A DNA stretch of 19,054 bases. Source: Larix sibirica. Taxonomy: Eukaryota > Streptophyta > Pinopsida > Pinales > Pinaceae. Position 1 is the stretch's first letter; each line of letters starts with the position of its first letter. Position numbers and translations under genes: made by a program. The notes beneath the pieces were generated by a model, which did no database searches, was not told the DNA's origin, and was given only the letters and a program-made list of their open reading frames with translations. The stretch lies in the NCBI GenBank assembly GCA_004151065.3, contig NWUY0300001701.1:13834-32887 (forward strand), written 5' to 3'. Positions 1 to 8,973 of the stretch are shown here, piece after piece.

Positions 1-650
1 TGATAAGGAAGAAATGAATTGGATTCTTTGTTATGATTTTACAAATGCAAATCGTATAGTTAATGTTATGAAGAATTAGAATTATTGTTATATTTCTATA
101 AATAAAAGATGCATAGTCAATGATAAGGAAGAAATGGATTGGATTCTTTGTTATGATTTTATAAATGCAAATCGTATAGTTAGTGTTATGAAGAATTAGA
201 ATTATTGTTATGATACTATAAACAAAAGATGCATAGACAATGACAAGGAATAAATGAATTGGATTATTTGTTATGATTTTATTAATGAAACGTCATATAG
301 TAAGTGTTATGAAGAACTAGAATTATTGTTATGATTCTATAAATAAAAGATGCATAGTTAATGATAAGGAAGGAATGAATTAGATTCATTGTCATTATTT
401 TATAAATGAAAGTTGTATAGCTGATGTTATGAAAGAATTAGGAATATTGATTTGGTATGGAATAATTAGATTTATTGTTACAATTTTTATAAATAGGAGT
501 CGTATTGTCAATGATACGGGAAAGATTTAAAATTGTGTCATAGTGTTATATGTATGTAAAAGTTGTAAAATTAATGTTATGGAAGAATTGGAATGATTAT
601 TGTATTCTTTTATGAGTTGAATAGTCAATGATGGGGAAGAATTTAGGCAT
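1..650. repeat. Tandem array of a ~120-bp unit (about 5.2 copies)
   Basis: Units begin with TGATAAGGAAGAAATG or a variant at 1, 121, 241, 362, 512 and 629. The first three periods are 120, 120 and 121 bp. The fourth unit is 150 bp because it carries about 28 extra bases (roughly 450-478), and the fifth is 117 bp. Copies 1 and 2 are nearly identical and similarity decays steadily to the right, so this is the eroding edge of an array that continues beyond the left boundary. Although 120 is a multiple of three, the longest frame in each unit ends in a TAG (AAGAATTAG), so protein coding is unlikely. It could be a satellite, a minisatellite or the internal repeats of an element. Confidence 0.9.
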
Positions 651-2648
651 AGTTGTCCCTAATATCTCTTATTCTGCAAATATTCCTAATTATATTTATT
701 CCTAGTATAAGAAGGATTTGATGATTGAGATTTTAATCCCTTTTAAATGACGAATTTATGAAAATTTCTCTTAAAGCCTTAGAAAACAATTGGCCAAATT
801 TTGGGTACTATGCAATTACATTATAAATTAAGGAAGTGTAAGGTTTACATTGAAGTTGAGATTAGATTAGGTGTCATATTTAAGACAAGGATTTTAGTCT
901 GGAGAAATTTTTCCATTGCTCTTAAGACGTAAAAAAAGGGGCCTTGTAAGAATGAGTGTCACACCAATGCTTAAAATCATGTTAAGTCCACATCCTAAAT
1001 CTATATACAAATTTGTGCTATATACAAATTTGCATGATTGACAAGTAACATCAAAAAGAAATAATATGGGACACTTTAATATCCTCCTTTCATTAAATTA
1101 ATATTCTCACATTAAATTGCGTATGCAAGTATGACCTTTAACACAAAAAAAATATGTAAGTTGTGGAATATGCAAAAGGATATAAACTATCTTACCTTAG
1201 TTATATTGAAGCTATATTTGCAATGTAAAAAACATATCAATGATCATCTTGCTTGTCCTTTCAAGAGAACGGAACATTAGCTCATTGAATGTGGAGGAAT
1301 TTAAACAATTGTTTATAGACATGCAAGTAAACATCAAATGTATAGTGAAAGATTGCAAAGTAATTTTTTATGAGCATAACATGATAGTTCAAGTTATTCA
1401 TATAGCCATGATGATCTATGGCATGGACAATTCTATTTAAGATCCAGGATAGGTAGAATATATTTATTTCGATGCAGACAATATTTTCTTATTAGTCTCA
1501 TTGTGTCTCTTTTATGGATATGGATAATGCATTCTAGAAGCACTCTTAATTTAGAAAGAAACTCATTTGTTTGTCACGTGTGATAAAGAGGAAGGGTGGG
1601 AGATGGTAGGAAATTAATTTATATGCCTCATATAGCTTCTTATTATTCTTGATTTATAGACATTGAATATTTGTACAACATAGAGAGGTATTGCATATCC
1701 ATTTATGTCAATCAAAAGAAAGAAATGAAAAACGACATCTCTTAAATTCATTTCATGTCAAAAGTAGGTATTAAATCAAAATTTTCTACAATCTACTTTT
1801 ACAAACTGAGAATGTATAATGATGTTGCATAAGCCATTCAATTGTGTAATGTTAATGTTATGGTGACAATATAGAAATATATAACATACAATTGATAAAG
1901 ATATAAAGAAAAGTACACTGCCAATATATTAATAGATAAATGAGTACATAAAAAAATGAAATTGTTGTTAAAAATACTGGATAACTTGATGTGAAATTGC
2001 TTTGTATAACATATATATAACATGTTATGTTCTTGTTTTTTATATTAAGTATGAAGTTTGCTATGAATATAAAAATAAAAAAAAATTGACAAAATAAAAT
2101 AAAATTTAACATATATTGAATTTATTAGTACATTGTTTAGGTTTATTGATGACTATCATTTCATGGTTACAACCTATATTGCATTTAAGTTTTTTGGACC
2201 AATAATATACATCTACCAATATAAAAATAAAAATGATATATAAATTTAAACATCATTCAAATTTTCAAGTCCAGATTTTGGTGCCATCGAAGTTGTAATT
2301 ATCACTGCCCAGTTGGTAAAATGCCATGATATTTAAAAACAATAAAAGGATTATTGGTTTTAGAGATGTTCTAATAATGGTTAAAAGCATAAGTTGACAA
2401 TGAATTGGAGAAATCTGTCGTGATTCCCTAACTCCCCAAAGCGGGATCAGGTAATCTCGAAGGAGAATGAGCGAGACGGTATCTTCATAGGTCACATGGG
2501 CATGGGTCAAGATTAACTTTCATGCATGGTTTTTTTTGTTTTCTTGCTACATCAATTCATTAGGATTTATACATATTGGTTTAGGAGAAATTGGCATTCT
2601 AGCAATCGGAAGTCTCGACAAGTTGGAGTTTTCATATTAGTTTTTGTT
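651..2648. other. AT-rich region with no recognisable gene
   Basis: I see no protein family, RNA gene or clear element here. Short open frames exist (for example 1240-1440 plus, 66 aa; 1838-2112 minus, two overlapping frames; 2265-2510 minus, 81 aa), but they are low-complexity, hydrophobic or unlike any family I know. A 17-bp tandem duplication (CTATATACAAATTTGTG / CTATATACAAATTTGCA) lies at 1001-1034. Confidence 0.6.
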
Positions 2649-2818
2649 AGATAGACAATAATTGGGGTCATGCTTATAGGTGAGGTGGAGGGGGCGGTTG
2701 GATGTGGCTGTTCCCACCCCGGTTCAAATCTCATACCCCAATTTTTACAGTGCCTCCGCTTATCAGGCGCCAAATACATTGCAATTAAAAAAAAATGAAA
2801 AAAAAAAGATAAACAATA
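2649..2818 (+). mobile_element. tRNA-derived SINE with target-site duplications
   Basis: The element body runs about 2661-2806. It starts with a tRNA-like head. TTGGGGT (2662-2668) is perfectly complementary to ACCCCAA (2735-2741), as in a 7-bp acceptor stem. A good pol III B box GTTCAAATC (2722-2730) sits exactly 4 nt before that 3' strand, as position 61 does in a tRNA. An A-box-like TAGGTGAGGTGG (2677-2688) fits with one mismatch. The T-stem barely pairs, so this is not a working tRNA. A tail of GCCTCCGCTTATCAGGCGCC leads into two A runs (2787-2795, 2798-2807). Flanking direct repeats AGATAGACAATA (2649-2660) and AGATAAACAATA (2807-2818) differ at one base and look like the target-site duplication. 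A run of T at 2742-2746 inside the body could act as an early pol III stop. Confidence 0.75.
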
Positions 2819-2928
2819 CTTGATAACTCAAGCCAAGAGCCAATTTTGTAATGTGTGAACAAATGTACATGGAGGGATTTCTCCCTCCCCTTTTATCAAT
2901 AAAACTTTTACCCATTTAAAAAAAAAAA
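2819..2928 (+). mobile_element. 5'-truncated LINE-like 3' tail
   Basis: The sequence resembles the 3' UTR end of a plant non-LTR retrotransposon. It has a 7-bp perfect hairpin GGAGGGA-TTTC-TCCCTCC (2871-2888), then AATAAA (2898-2903) and a terminal A run (2918-2928). No coding sequence remains, so the insertion would be strongly 5'-truncated. It directly abuts the SINE and its duplication. I could not find a target-site duplication for it, so its left limit is only approximate. A processed transcript tail is an alternative. Confidence 0.5.
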
Positions 2929-4574
2929 TGGTCAAAAGTATAATGGACTTGAAATTTGATTCATGGTAAGCAATACCCTTTCCTTTAAAATAATTGCATT
3001 TTTATTCATCTCAATAATATTTTCTATTTTATTTTATGGATCTCGTTCTTACTTTATTTTATTGATCTTTCTTTAATGTTAGTGTTTTAATGATGCTGAA
3101 GTACGGTTCTTTCAATTTTTTTTCTTTGATTTTGAGTGTTTTGAGATGGCATTTTTTCAGAAGCATAAAAAAAAAATTCGTTCTGAAATTTTAAAAATAA
3201 TAATAACAATACGATCGCTAAAAAAGACTTAATTCTACAATTTTCAAGGAGTTTCTATTTATTTATTTATATATTAAAAATAAAAATTGATCCAACAACC
3301 TATCGAGTAAGATCTTGTAATACATAAATGAGATGCCCTTCCAAAGTTTTATAGCCCCAACGTGCCTTGCAGGGAACCATGTAAAGAGTCTTGCAATCAT
3401 TAGTATTAAGCATGATGAAGTCATAATTTAAACCAAGTAAGGGTATCTTGTAGTCATTAAAGAATGATTTGCCAATTCAATGTCAAGGATAGGTGAGAAT
3501 TTTGGATCGGTGTAGGATATGCACGAGTACGTTAAAGTTTGATCAAATTGTACTTTTATGTGTAAATTTTAGTGGATTTTTTACTAAAATCTAGTAGTGA
3601 ATCAATATTTTTCAAAAATACGAATTTCCAAATGATTCTAACTTCTATCCCCAAGTTTCCACTTATCCTACCAAAGTATGCACTTTCTGGGTCCAAGCTT
3701 TAACCTCCGCATTGGTCTACTCTAACTTCCTCATGTTCACAAGACACATCTCACAGTTATCTTGGTATCATCATTCATATTCCATGAATGCAACTTCAAT
3801 CTTGGTCTTCCATGACTCCTTCTCTACACCAGCTCTTGGGGGGTTCACTCTGTGAACATATGACATAGCGTGTGCATTCATAGGATATTAAAGAATNTCA
3901 GGTAACATCAAAGATGTTAATGGAAACCATAAAGGTATGGATTTAGTATGCTTATATCACATATGTGTTGAAGGGGGCTTAAGTAAGAATTCCTTCAATC
4001 ATGACTTGATATCATAAGATTGATGTGCTTATGATGTGTGAATGATACTCAGGTGCGATGTGGTAAAGGAATAAATCCTCAAATAAATAACATTGTGGAA
4101 GTTTTAAATGAATTCATGTGAGATAAAATGTTCATGTGGTGTTAGTTATGAGATAATAACGAAGGCAAGTCATGAATTATGATTATGTTGTGAGAATGAA
4201 TGCCATGCATGAGGCCATAATGTTGTTGGATATGGAAAGGCCATAATGCTACACAAGTGCCCAATCATATCCCTATTTATGTTGTTGTCCTAGGCTATAA
4301 CCCTATTTCCAATACTAAAGACACTAGTAGAGGGGAAGAGTTTCTTGAGGAATTGTTGATCAGAGAATGGAAAGTCCTTATAGTACACCCAAGGGATTGT
4401 TTAGTAGAGAGAGGGTATATGCCCATAGTTGTGTTGGGCTAAAGAGGAAAGTGTCAAGATGGTCGAACAAGTATAGGGGTGGTGGTTGGATAATGTGTGG
4501 AGGCATTGGCTAGACATTTCAACTCATCTAGAACAGGTTTACAAAAACATGCTAAAGGTCCCTTGTCTACCTCT
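2929..4574. other. Region with no recognised gene
   Basis: AT-rich up to about 3300, with poly-A/T stretches, then a more mixed composition. An inverted repeat ATTTTAGT...ACTAAAAT lies at 3566-3590. AGGCCATAATG occurs twice, near 4209 and 4237. A 61-codon frame at 4257-4442 (plus) matches no family I know and begins without an ATG. The N near 3897 marks an ambiguous base. Part of this could be the 3' flank or an eroded tail of the neighbouring LINE, but I cannot show it. Confidence 0.5.
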
Positions 4575-4910
4575 AATCTCTAAATAAAACAACGATTGAT
4601 ATAAAATAGTTTCTATGGATGATAGAATATTGCCTCCCCTAAAGACTTCTTCATACACGGTTCCTTCCTGCAGAATTAAAGCATCATTGGATAAGAAATA
4701 TGCTAGTATGTTGAATTCTCAGTAAATATGAGAGAAAGAGACGACTTCAAATTTGAACTTTACCTCATGCACTTGTAGCAGAATAGAGATCAAAGTATTA
4801 ATATTTTTAATATTGGAGAGTTGATGAGCCCAATCAATCATAATCTTTGAATCGCCGAGAACATGGAGTTGTTTTATCCATTTGTCAATGGAAGTTTTCA
4901 TTAAAATCCA
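4575..4910 (-). pseudogene. LINE RNase H fragment
   Basis: The open frame 4901-4719 carries the third RNase H acidic motif as LGDSKIMIDW and ends in VVSFSHIY, where a TGA replaces the arginine seen in the right-hand LINE (FSHIYREFN). Past the stop the frame reads EFNILAYFLSNDALILQEG: the 'REFN..AD.LS..AL' motif with its last catalytic aspartate replaced by tyrosine. The DNA around AAATATGAGAGAA is directly recognisable in both LINE copies. The first two acidic motifs (D of FDG and E of AE) could not be found with confidence. The ORF2 reading would have ended near 4580. Confidence 0.75.
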
Positions 4911-5159
4911 AATATCAAGGAACTTGGATCAGATATTAGTCCCTAGTCTATATCCATATTTGATAAGGAAATACTAATTAAATGTCGATAAATAAGACTG
5001 CTCCAATTCCATAGATCCTTGGATCACCTTGACATGCTCCATAAAAAAATCCCTAAGGATTTTCTTTGCTAATACATGGCTGCAACAAGCTTCTGGTCCT
5101 TGGGACTTTTAAAGATATTTTGTTTTCTTCCATTTCCAACCTTGTCTTGTGAACTACCA

Positions 5160-5500
5160 CGGCTTGAGATAAGAGTTTATCTTGAAAGAACATTCCTCGC
5201 TATCCATATCCCATAGATAAATAAACATGGAAGAGCTTTGTGTGTTGTTACAGCTCTATCAATGGTCCAATCCAACAAACAATCTTCCAAAGACCCGTTA
5301 TCCCATTTTTATTTGAATCTTGAGACTTTTGTAGTCTTTTTCGAAACATTTCTTGAATAGGGACAGTCCATGCACAAATGATTCACTACTTATGCATTCA
5401 TCTTGAATATGATACATCTATTGGGTCCCACCCAATTTCTTTTATGCCCATTAGATAAGTAATTATTTTCTAAAGCCAACTAGAGTACAATTATAGCTTT
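5160..5500 (-). pseudogene. LINE zf-RVT zinc-finger fragment
   Basis: On the minus strand the residues RCIIFKMNA, a stop, then VVNHLCMDCPYSRNV (about 5420-5340) match the zf-RVT pattern C-x2-C ... H-x4-C. The second cysteine of the first pair is phenylalanine here, and an in-frame stop lies between the halves, so the finger could not fold. Further along, ALPCLFIYGIWIARN (about 5230-5190) corresponds to the 'W.lW..RN' helix found after this finger and seen as LLCVAMWELWKTRN in the right-hand LINE. This is a non-functional remnant. Confidence 0.7.
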
Positions 5501-6050
5501 CAGGGGGAAAGGTAACTTAGAGACAGACCTCCATCACCAAATTCTATTTCTAGACTTGTCTTCTTCAATTTTGGTTGGCGAACCTAGTTTAACCAAATAT
5601 TCACTAGTCTCCTGATTTCTGGACTGTTTAGTGAAATTACCATTAGTTGTTAGTATTATAACACTATGGTAGATTTTCTTCACATAAGTATCCACTAGAT
5701 CTCCTTGCAAATTCAAAATATATGTCAATTCCCAACCTTGTATATATTCAACTCCTCTCCTCAAGACATGTGCATCTCTTAAAGAAAATGTTTTTTGTTG
5801 ATGTAAGGATGTCACTAAATATTATGAGAGTCTGAAGTTACCTATGGCTCCTATCCATGGGTCATTGCCAATAATAAACTTGACTCCATTTCTACCTTAC
5901 CGTATTGCCACCCATTTTTTAACCAAGGGACGTGCCTTCACGAATGATTTCCAGATCATGGACGTGCTTGCAACCTGTTTATTTGGTAATCTAAACCATG
6001 CCTCTATTGAGATCATCCAGGGTATACAAAACCGATACTGCTTGAAGAAT
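5500..6050 (-). pseudogene. LINE ORF2 fragment: region between RT and zf-RVT
   Basis: Starting near 6030, one minus-strand frame reads FRLPNKQVASTSMIWKSFVK and then ARPLVKKWVAIR to a stop. The frame changes to VKFIIGNDPWIGAIGNFRLS. It then continues in the frame open over 5815-5534, with LHQQKTFSLRDAH, GWELTYILNLQGDLV and YHSVIIL. These are the conserved 'IW...VKA.P.V..W..iGnG' and 'GNDPWIG...F.LS..L...L' landmarks of plant LINE proteins. They sit just upstream of the zinc finger and typically describe the thumb/connection part of ORF2p. At least two frame changes and a stop show that it is dead. The matching part of the right-hand LINE (about 17890-17690) carries IIWHSFKKAFHIINAGLCW. Confidence 0.75.
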
Positions 6051-6059
6051 GGGTTTTTG

Positions 6060-7285
6060 TTGTAAAGCAACAATTTGGGATTTCGATTTTTCTATTTCAC
6101 TATCACATCCAATATGTTGTAATTTTCTGTTATGTTTTTGTCTGCGCTCTATAATAATGGCTTCCTTATCAACTAGCTTCTTCTTCAGTGGTTCATGTAT
6201 TGTAGATGAGGCAAAATTATCTCTTCCAACACCCATTGCTGCAAGATCTTCCTACAAGCTCTTCTGCCATAATTGTGAGAACTTCTCATACTCAATTAAG
6301 GAATTTTGTTGTACATTCTTATTGTAAGTTTTAGTCATAAACATAGCTTTACCCTCACCTTTAGAATATTCAATGTTACTTTCTTCTTCCTCCTGGTTTA
6401 CTTTACCCTTTCCATGTTTTTAACTGCCAAATTCTTTTCCTTTTGGTCTCGACTATTGCAACAATCCTTCTAATTTTTTTACCTCTCAACAACTCATTTT
6501 CTTATCAATGGCAACCTTCAATTTTGCCACTTTTATTTTCATATTTTGCAATCTCCTCTTTATGTTTAATGTACTATTCTTTGAATTTCTCTTTAAACGG
6601 AGCTTTAATTTTACCTTTACCAACTTTCATGTTACATTCTTCTTCCTCCTAATTTATTTACCCTTACCATGCTTTTTACTATCAGACCGCCCTTTTCTTT
6701 TTCAAGTCCCTTAGCCTTGAATGTTGCAACAATCCTTTCAATTTCTTTGCCTCTCAATAGGTCATATTTCTAATCAATGGTAATCTTCATTTTTGCCATT
6801 TTTTTTCATTTTATGAAATGTCCCCTTTATGTCTAATGCACTCTTATTTTAATTTATCTTCAAACTGAGCCTTTCAAAAATCAATAAATTGTTCTTTATG
6901 CTTCAGTTGACGAAGAAGCTCTGCTTCCTAACCAACTACAGTTTTTAGCGGTGGTATGTTGAGAATCGATTGGAATCAATTCATGCAAGTGCCAACTTTG
7001 AGCTTTTATTCTATCAAATCCAGTCTCTAAGGGAGCAGAAAAATCGTCATCACTCAGTTCCATTTCATTCTCCGCAAATTCTTTCCATTGATTTGCATTT
7101 TCATATCCTTGAAATTCTCACAAATCTACAATAACATTAACTTCTTTAGGGTTGACTGAATCAAAGTGATTTTCCATGTCTTCCAGATTGTTGTTCAAAG
7201 GTTGTTCATGTACTTTTGAAGTCGTGACAGTAGCAAATGCTTCAACATTGTTCTGTAGAGACTGTTAAGGTTATTTCTCGTCATT
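6060..7285 (-). pseudogene. Decayed coding tail: acidic linker and lysine-rich coiled coil
   Basis: Downstream of the open frame at 7289-8116, minus-strand coding character continues in broken frames. Around 7262-6900 it reads NNVEAFATVTTSKVHEQ, ANQWKEFAENEMELSDDDF and FDRIKAQSWHLHELIPIDS. Then comes a charged helical segment (ELLRQLKHKEQFIDF, HKEEIAKYENKSGKIE, basic KKHGKGK), present twice because the DNA is duplicated. Last is a frame open over 6236-5991 with NFASSTIHEPLKKKLVDKEA and IIIERRQKHNRKLQHIG. Several frameshifts and stops show decay. It probably formed one protein with the 7289-8116 frame. I recognise no family. It stops where LINE sequence begins near 6050. Confidence 0.5.
6375..6886 (-). 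repeat. Imperfect ~256-bp tandem duplication in the coiled-coil region
   Basis: GTTACTTTCTTCTTCCTCC (from 6375) and GTTACATTCTTCTTCCTCC (from 6631) start two similar blocks. Each continues through a TTTACC(C/T)TT.CCATG segment, a GTTGCAACAATCC(T/C)T segment, a CAATGGCAACCTTCA/CAATGGTAATCTTCA segment and a CCTCTTTATGT/CCCCTTTATGT segment. The offset is 256 bp, with indels. Since 256 is not a multiple of three, and both copies contain stops, the duplication either followed or helped cause the loss of the frame. Confidence 0.75.
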
Positions 7286-7288
7286 TTC

Positions 7289-8116
7289 CTACATTTTAGA
7301 CCTCCTAATGTATGTTTTAGAAATGTTTGATTGTACAACGTTGGTTCGATATAAATCAATATTTTTTTGTGGCGTGCCAAGATAACTAAACTTGACCCTC
7401 ATCATTTTACTATCCTGCAGTGAAAAGTGCAATTTCTTAGCCAATAGATGAGGGACATCTATGGCCATGTCTTCTACACAATGTATGACCATCTTAATGT
7501 AGTCACCCGAAATATCCTGCCTATGGTGACTCATAGTGGTCCTAAGGACAATCTGAATTAAGGTTTTGTATATTCCCAGGGAAACATCTTCTATTTTTAA
7601 ACCGTTCCTAGGAACAAACACCTTTTTCCCACAGATTTCACTGGCCATCTCAATATTTTCTAGCTTGGATTTTATTTTGGAGTTAAACATTGCTCCCCCT
7701 CTCCATGGAATTTTAGTTTCCTTGGAAACCAAATCGAATCCTAGATAAACCTTCTTCCCAAAAATTAGCAATTCCATGGCATCATGATCATAAATAAAGA
7801 TGGCATCATCTATCTCCTCATTTTGAAAATTGAATTCTCTAAAAACAAACCAATGCACTCCTGATCTTAGAAGGATATTTAACATACATGTTGACCACTT
7901 GCTTCTATCACTCCATGCATCACCACACTCTTTGAATTTTTTCACTGTGAACCTCTCAACTTGGGAACCCCCAGTTTCAATTGTTTCTATGGTAGAGAGT
8001 GCCCCTGTTTCAATTGTTTCTGTGGTAGAGAGTGCCCCTATTTCAATTGTTGCGATGGTATAGGACACCCCTTTCCAATTGCAGGCGTGGTTGTCTTTGT
8101 TCTGAGTTGAAATCAT
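7289..8116 (-). CDS. Uncharacterised protein with N-terminal 11-residue repeats (partial or decaying gene)
   Basis: The frame is open from 8122, but the first ATG is at 8116-8114 (MISTQNKDN). This ATG is also conserved in the related module at 9191, which supports it as the start. It gives 275 residues. Residues ~20-50 carry three copies of an 11-residue T/I/E/G-rich repeat (ALSTIETIETG type). Residues ~65-250 look globular and conserved in style, with WSDRSKW, HWFVFREF, FGKKVYLGFDLVS, IPWRGGAMFNSKIKSKLE, ICGKKVFVPRNGLKIEDV and AIDVPHLLAKKLHFSL. I know no named family or catalytic motif here. The layout loosely recalls gag-like ORFs of plant elements, but that is only an impression. The end after YLG (residue ~247) reads unlike the rest, suggesting a frameshift near 7375, with the original protein continuing into 7285-6060. 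Confidence 0.5.
   Translation of the reverse strand: MISTQNKDNHACNWKGVSYTIATIEIGALSTTETIETGALSTIETIETGGSQVERFTVKKFKECGDAWSDRSKWSTCMLNILLRSGVHWFVFREFNFQNEEIDDAIFIYDHDAMELLIFGKKVYLGFDLVSKETKIPWRGGAMFNSKIKSKLENIEMASEICGKKVFVPRNGLKIEDVSLGIYKTLIQIVLRTTMSHHRQDISGDYIKMVIHCVEDMAIDVPHLLAKKLHFSLQDSKMMRVKFSYLGTPQKNIDLYRTNVVQSNISKTYIRRSKM
7974..8072 (-). repeat. 33-bp coding minisatellite, three copies
   Basis: Three head-to-tail 33-bp units at 7974-8006, 8007-8039 and 8040-8072. The first two differ by a single base; the third is more divergent. A partial unit follows at 8073. In the minus-strand frame each encodes 11 residues (STIETIETGAL type), so copy number can change without breaking the frame. 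The third, divergent unit is the one that matches the related modules at 9220-9260 and 10425-10460. This suggests the first two arose by recent local expansion. Confidence 0.9.
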
Positions 8117-8226
8117 GGACAATAAGCTTGTTAACTACAATTTTGAATGTTTTCCAAATTAGTAATGAATTGATTTGGTTACGCACACCGAGGAATGCAC
8201 ACAAATGAGGTTTATTTCAATTGATT
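8040..8226 (-). repeat. Module A, copy A1 (5' flank and N terminus of the 7289-8116 gene)
   Basis: This segment recurs in inverse orientation at about 9080-9255 and in the same orientation at about 10425-10610. Read on the minus strand all three share CCTCATTTGTG.GCATTCCTC, then AACAAGCTT(A/G)TTGTC, then the start-codon region ATTTCAACT and the first repeat codons. A1 stops abruptly at about 8226, where block B begins, whereas A2 and A3 continue about 110 bp farther upstream. A1 was therefore cut by the B junction. Confidence 0.85.
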
Positions 8227-8961
8227 CCACTCTTAACTACATATACATTAAAAAAACATTTAATGGTAGGTTTCACTCTTGAAAATGGTTGATATTTATT
8301 GAAATTTATAATCTCTAGATAGTTAACCTATGTTAAACTTACCATCTGTTAAAAATTTCGGTTTCCTAACGTCTCATGTTGAACCAGAAACGCGGTTAGT
8401 TTACCCATCTCTTTGTATGGATATTGTCTTAATTTTCTAGTATCTTGCTAAATTATTTTCCATTAGCTGACCCACAAACCTTCTTTAGTACAATAAACAA
8501 TGATATTTTGCTTAGCTATGTTTGAGATTACATGGCCACTACACCGATTTCATTACTCCTCGAATCCATGCATGCACATAGATCTAATGTCGGCATTATA
8601 ATACCTATGCCACTTTGATCTTAACTACATAGACATTAAAAAAACATTTAATCGCAAGTTTCACTCTTGAAAACGATTACATATTAACTACATAGACATT
8701 AAAATAATCTTAATTGCAGGTTTCACTCTTGAAAATTATTGGTATTTAATGAAATTTAGAATATCTAGATAGTTAACCTATGTTACACCCACCATTTGTT
8801 AAAAGTTTTAGTTGGCTAACTCGTGTTGAACTAGAAATGTAGCTAGTTTACCCATCTATAAATTTCTAGCATCCGGATAAATTAGTTTCCATTAGTTGAC
8901 CCACATAACTTCTTTACAATAAAAATGATATCTTGCTTAGCCATGTTTGTGATGAAGTGTA
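8227..8961 (+). repeat. Module B, copy B1
   Basis: This block is built from a ~60-bp piece (TTAACTACATAGACATTAAA ... TTTCACTCTTGAAAA) and a ~330-bp body. The 60-bp piece starts at 8233, 8621 and 8684, giving spacings of 388 and 63 bp. The body (TCTAGATAGTTAACCTATGT ... AGTTTACCCATCT ... TTGACCCACA.A.CTTCTTTA ... GCTTAGC(C/T)ATGTTTG) occurs fully at about 8288-8620 and, cut short, at about 8739-8961. The same 60-body-60-60 order occurs inverted at 9700-10207. There is no coding frame of note. It could be a non-autonomous element or the LTR/terminal region of a larger one. Confidence 0.85.
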
Positions 8962-8973
8962 TGTGTTGGTATT

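Larger units (their letters stand above)
4575..6050 (-). mobile_element. Decayed LINE, C-terminal half only (zf-RVT and RNase H)
   Basis: Read on the minus strand, this stretch gives, in collinear order, four parts of the C-terminal half of a plant LINE ORF2. First is the segment before the zinc finger, with IWKSFVKARPLVKKW and GNDPWIG (about 6010-5850). Second is a linker with KLGSPTKIEEDKSRNRIWWRS (about 5600-5500). Third is the zf-RVT finger (about 5420-5350). Last is RNase H (about 4900-4600). Many stops and frameshifts break it. The RT domain is absent, so the copy is 5'-truncated near 6050 or interrupted there. It has the same layout as the better copy at the right end of the window. 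No poly(A) (poly-T on the plus strand) or target-site duplication was seen. Confidence 0.8.

Noticed and set aside
1-650. CRISPR-like array
   Set aside because: The repeats are contiguous 120-bp units with no unique spacers, in a eukaryotic plant-like context.
1240-1440. 66-codon plus-strand frame
   Set aside because: Short, in AT-rich DNA, with no recognisable motif or neighbour.
2662-2741. A functional tRNA gene
   Set aside because: The acceptor stem pairs and the T-loop fits, but the T-stem does not pair, the A box is displaced by about 8 nt, and no normal anticodon arm is seen. Flanking duplications and A runs point to a SINE.
2567-2779. 70-codon minus-strand frame across the SINE
   Set aside because: It lies inside the SINE body and is explained by the GC-rich tRNA-like head; there is no protein family signal.
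5844-6714. Several plus-strand frames of 60-90 codons
   Set aside because: They are antisense shadows of the LINE and coiled-coil coding remnants on the minus strand.
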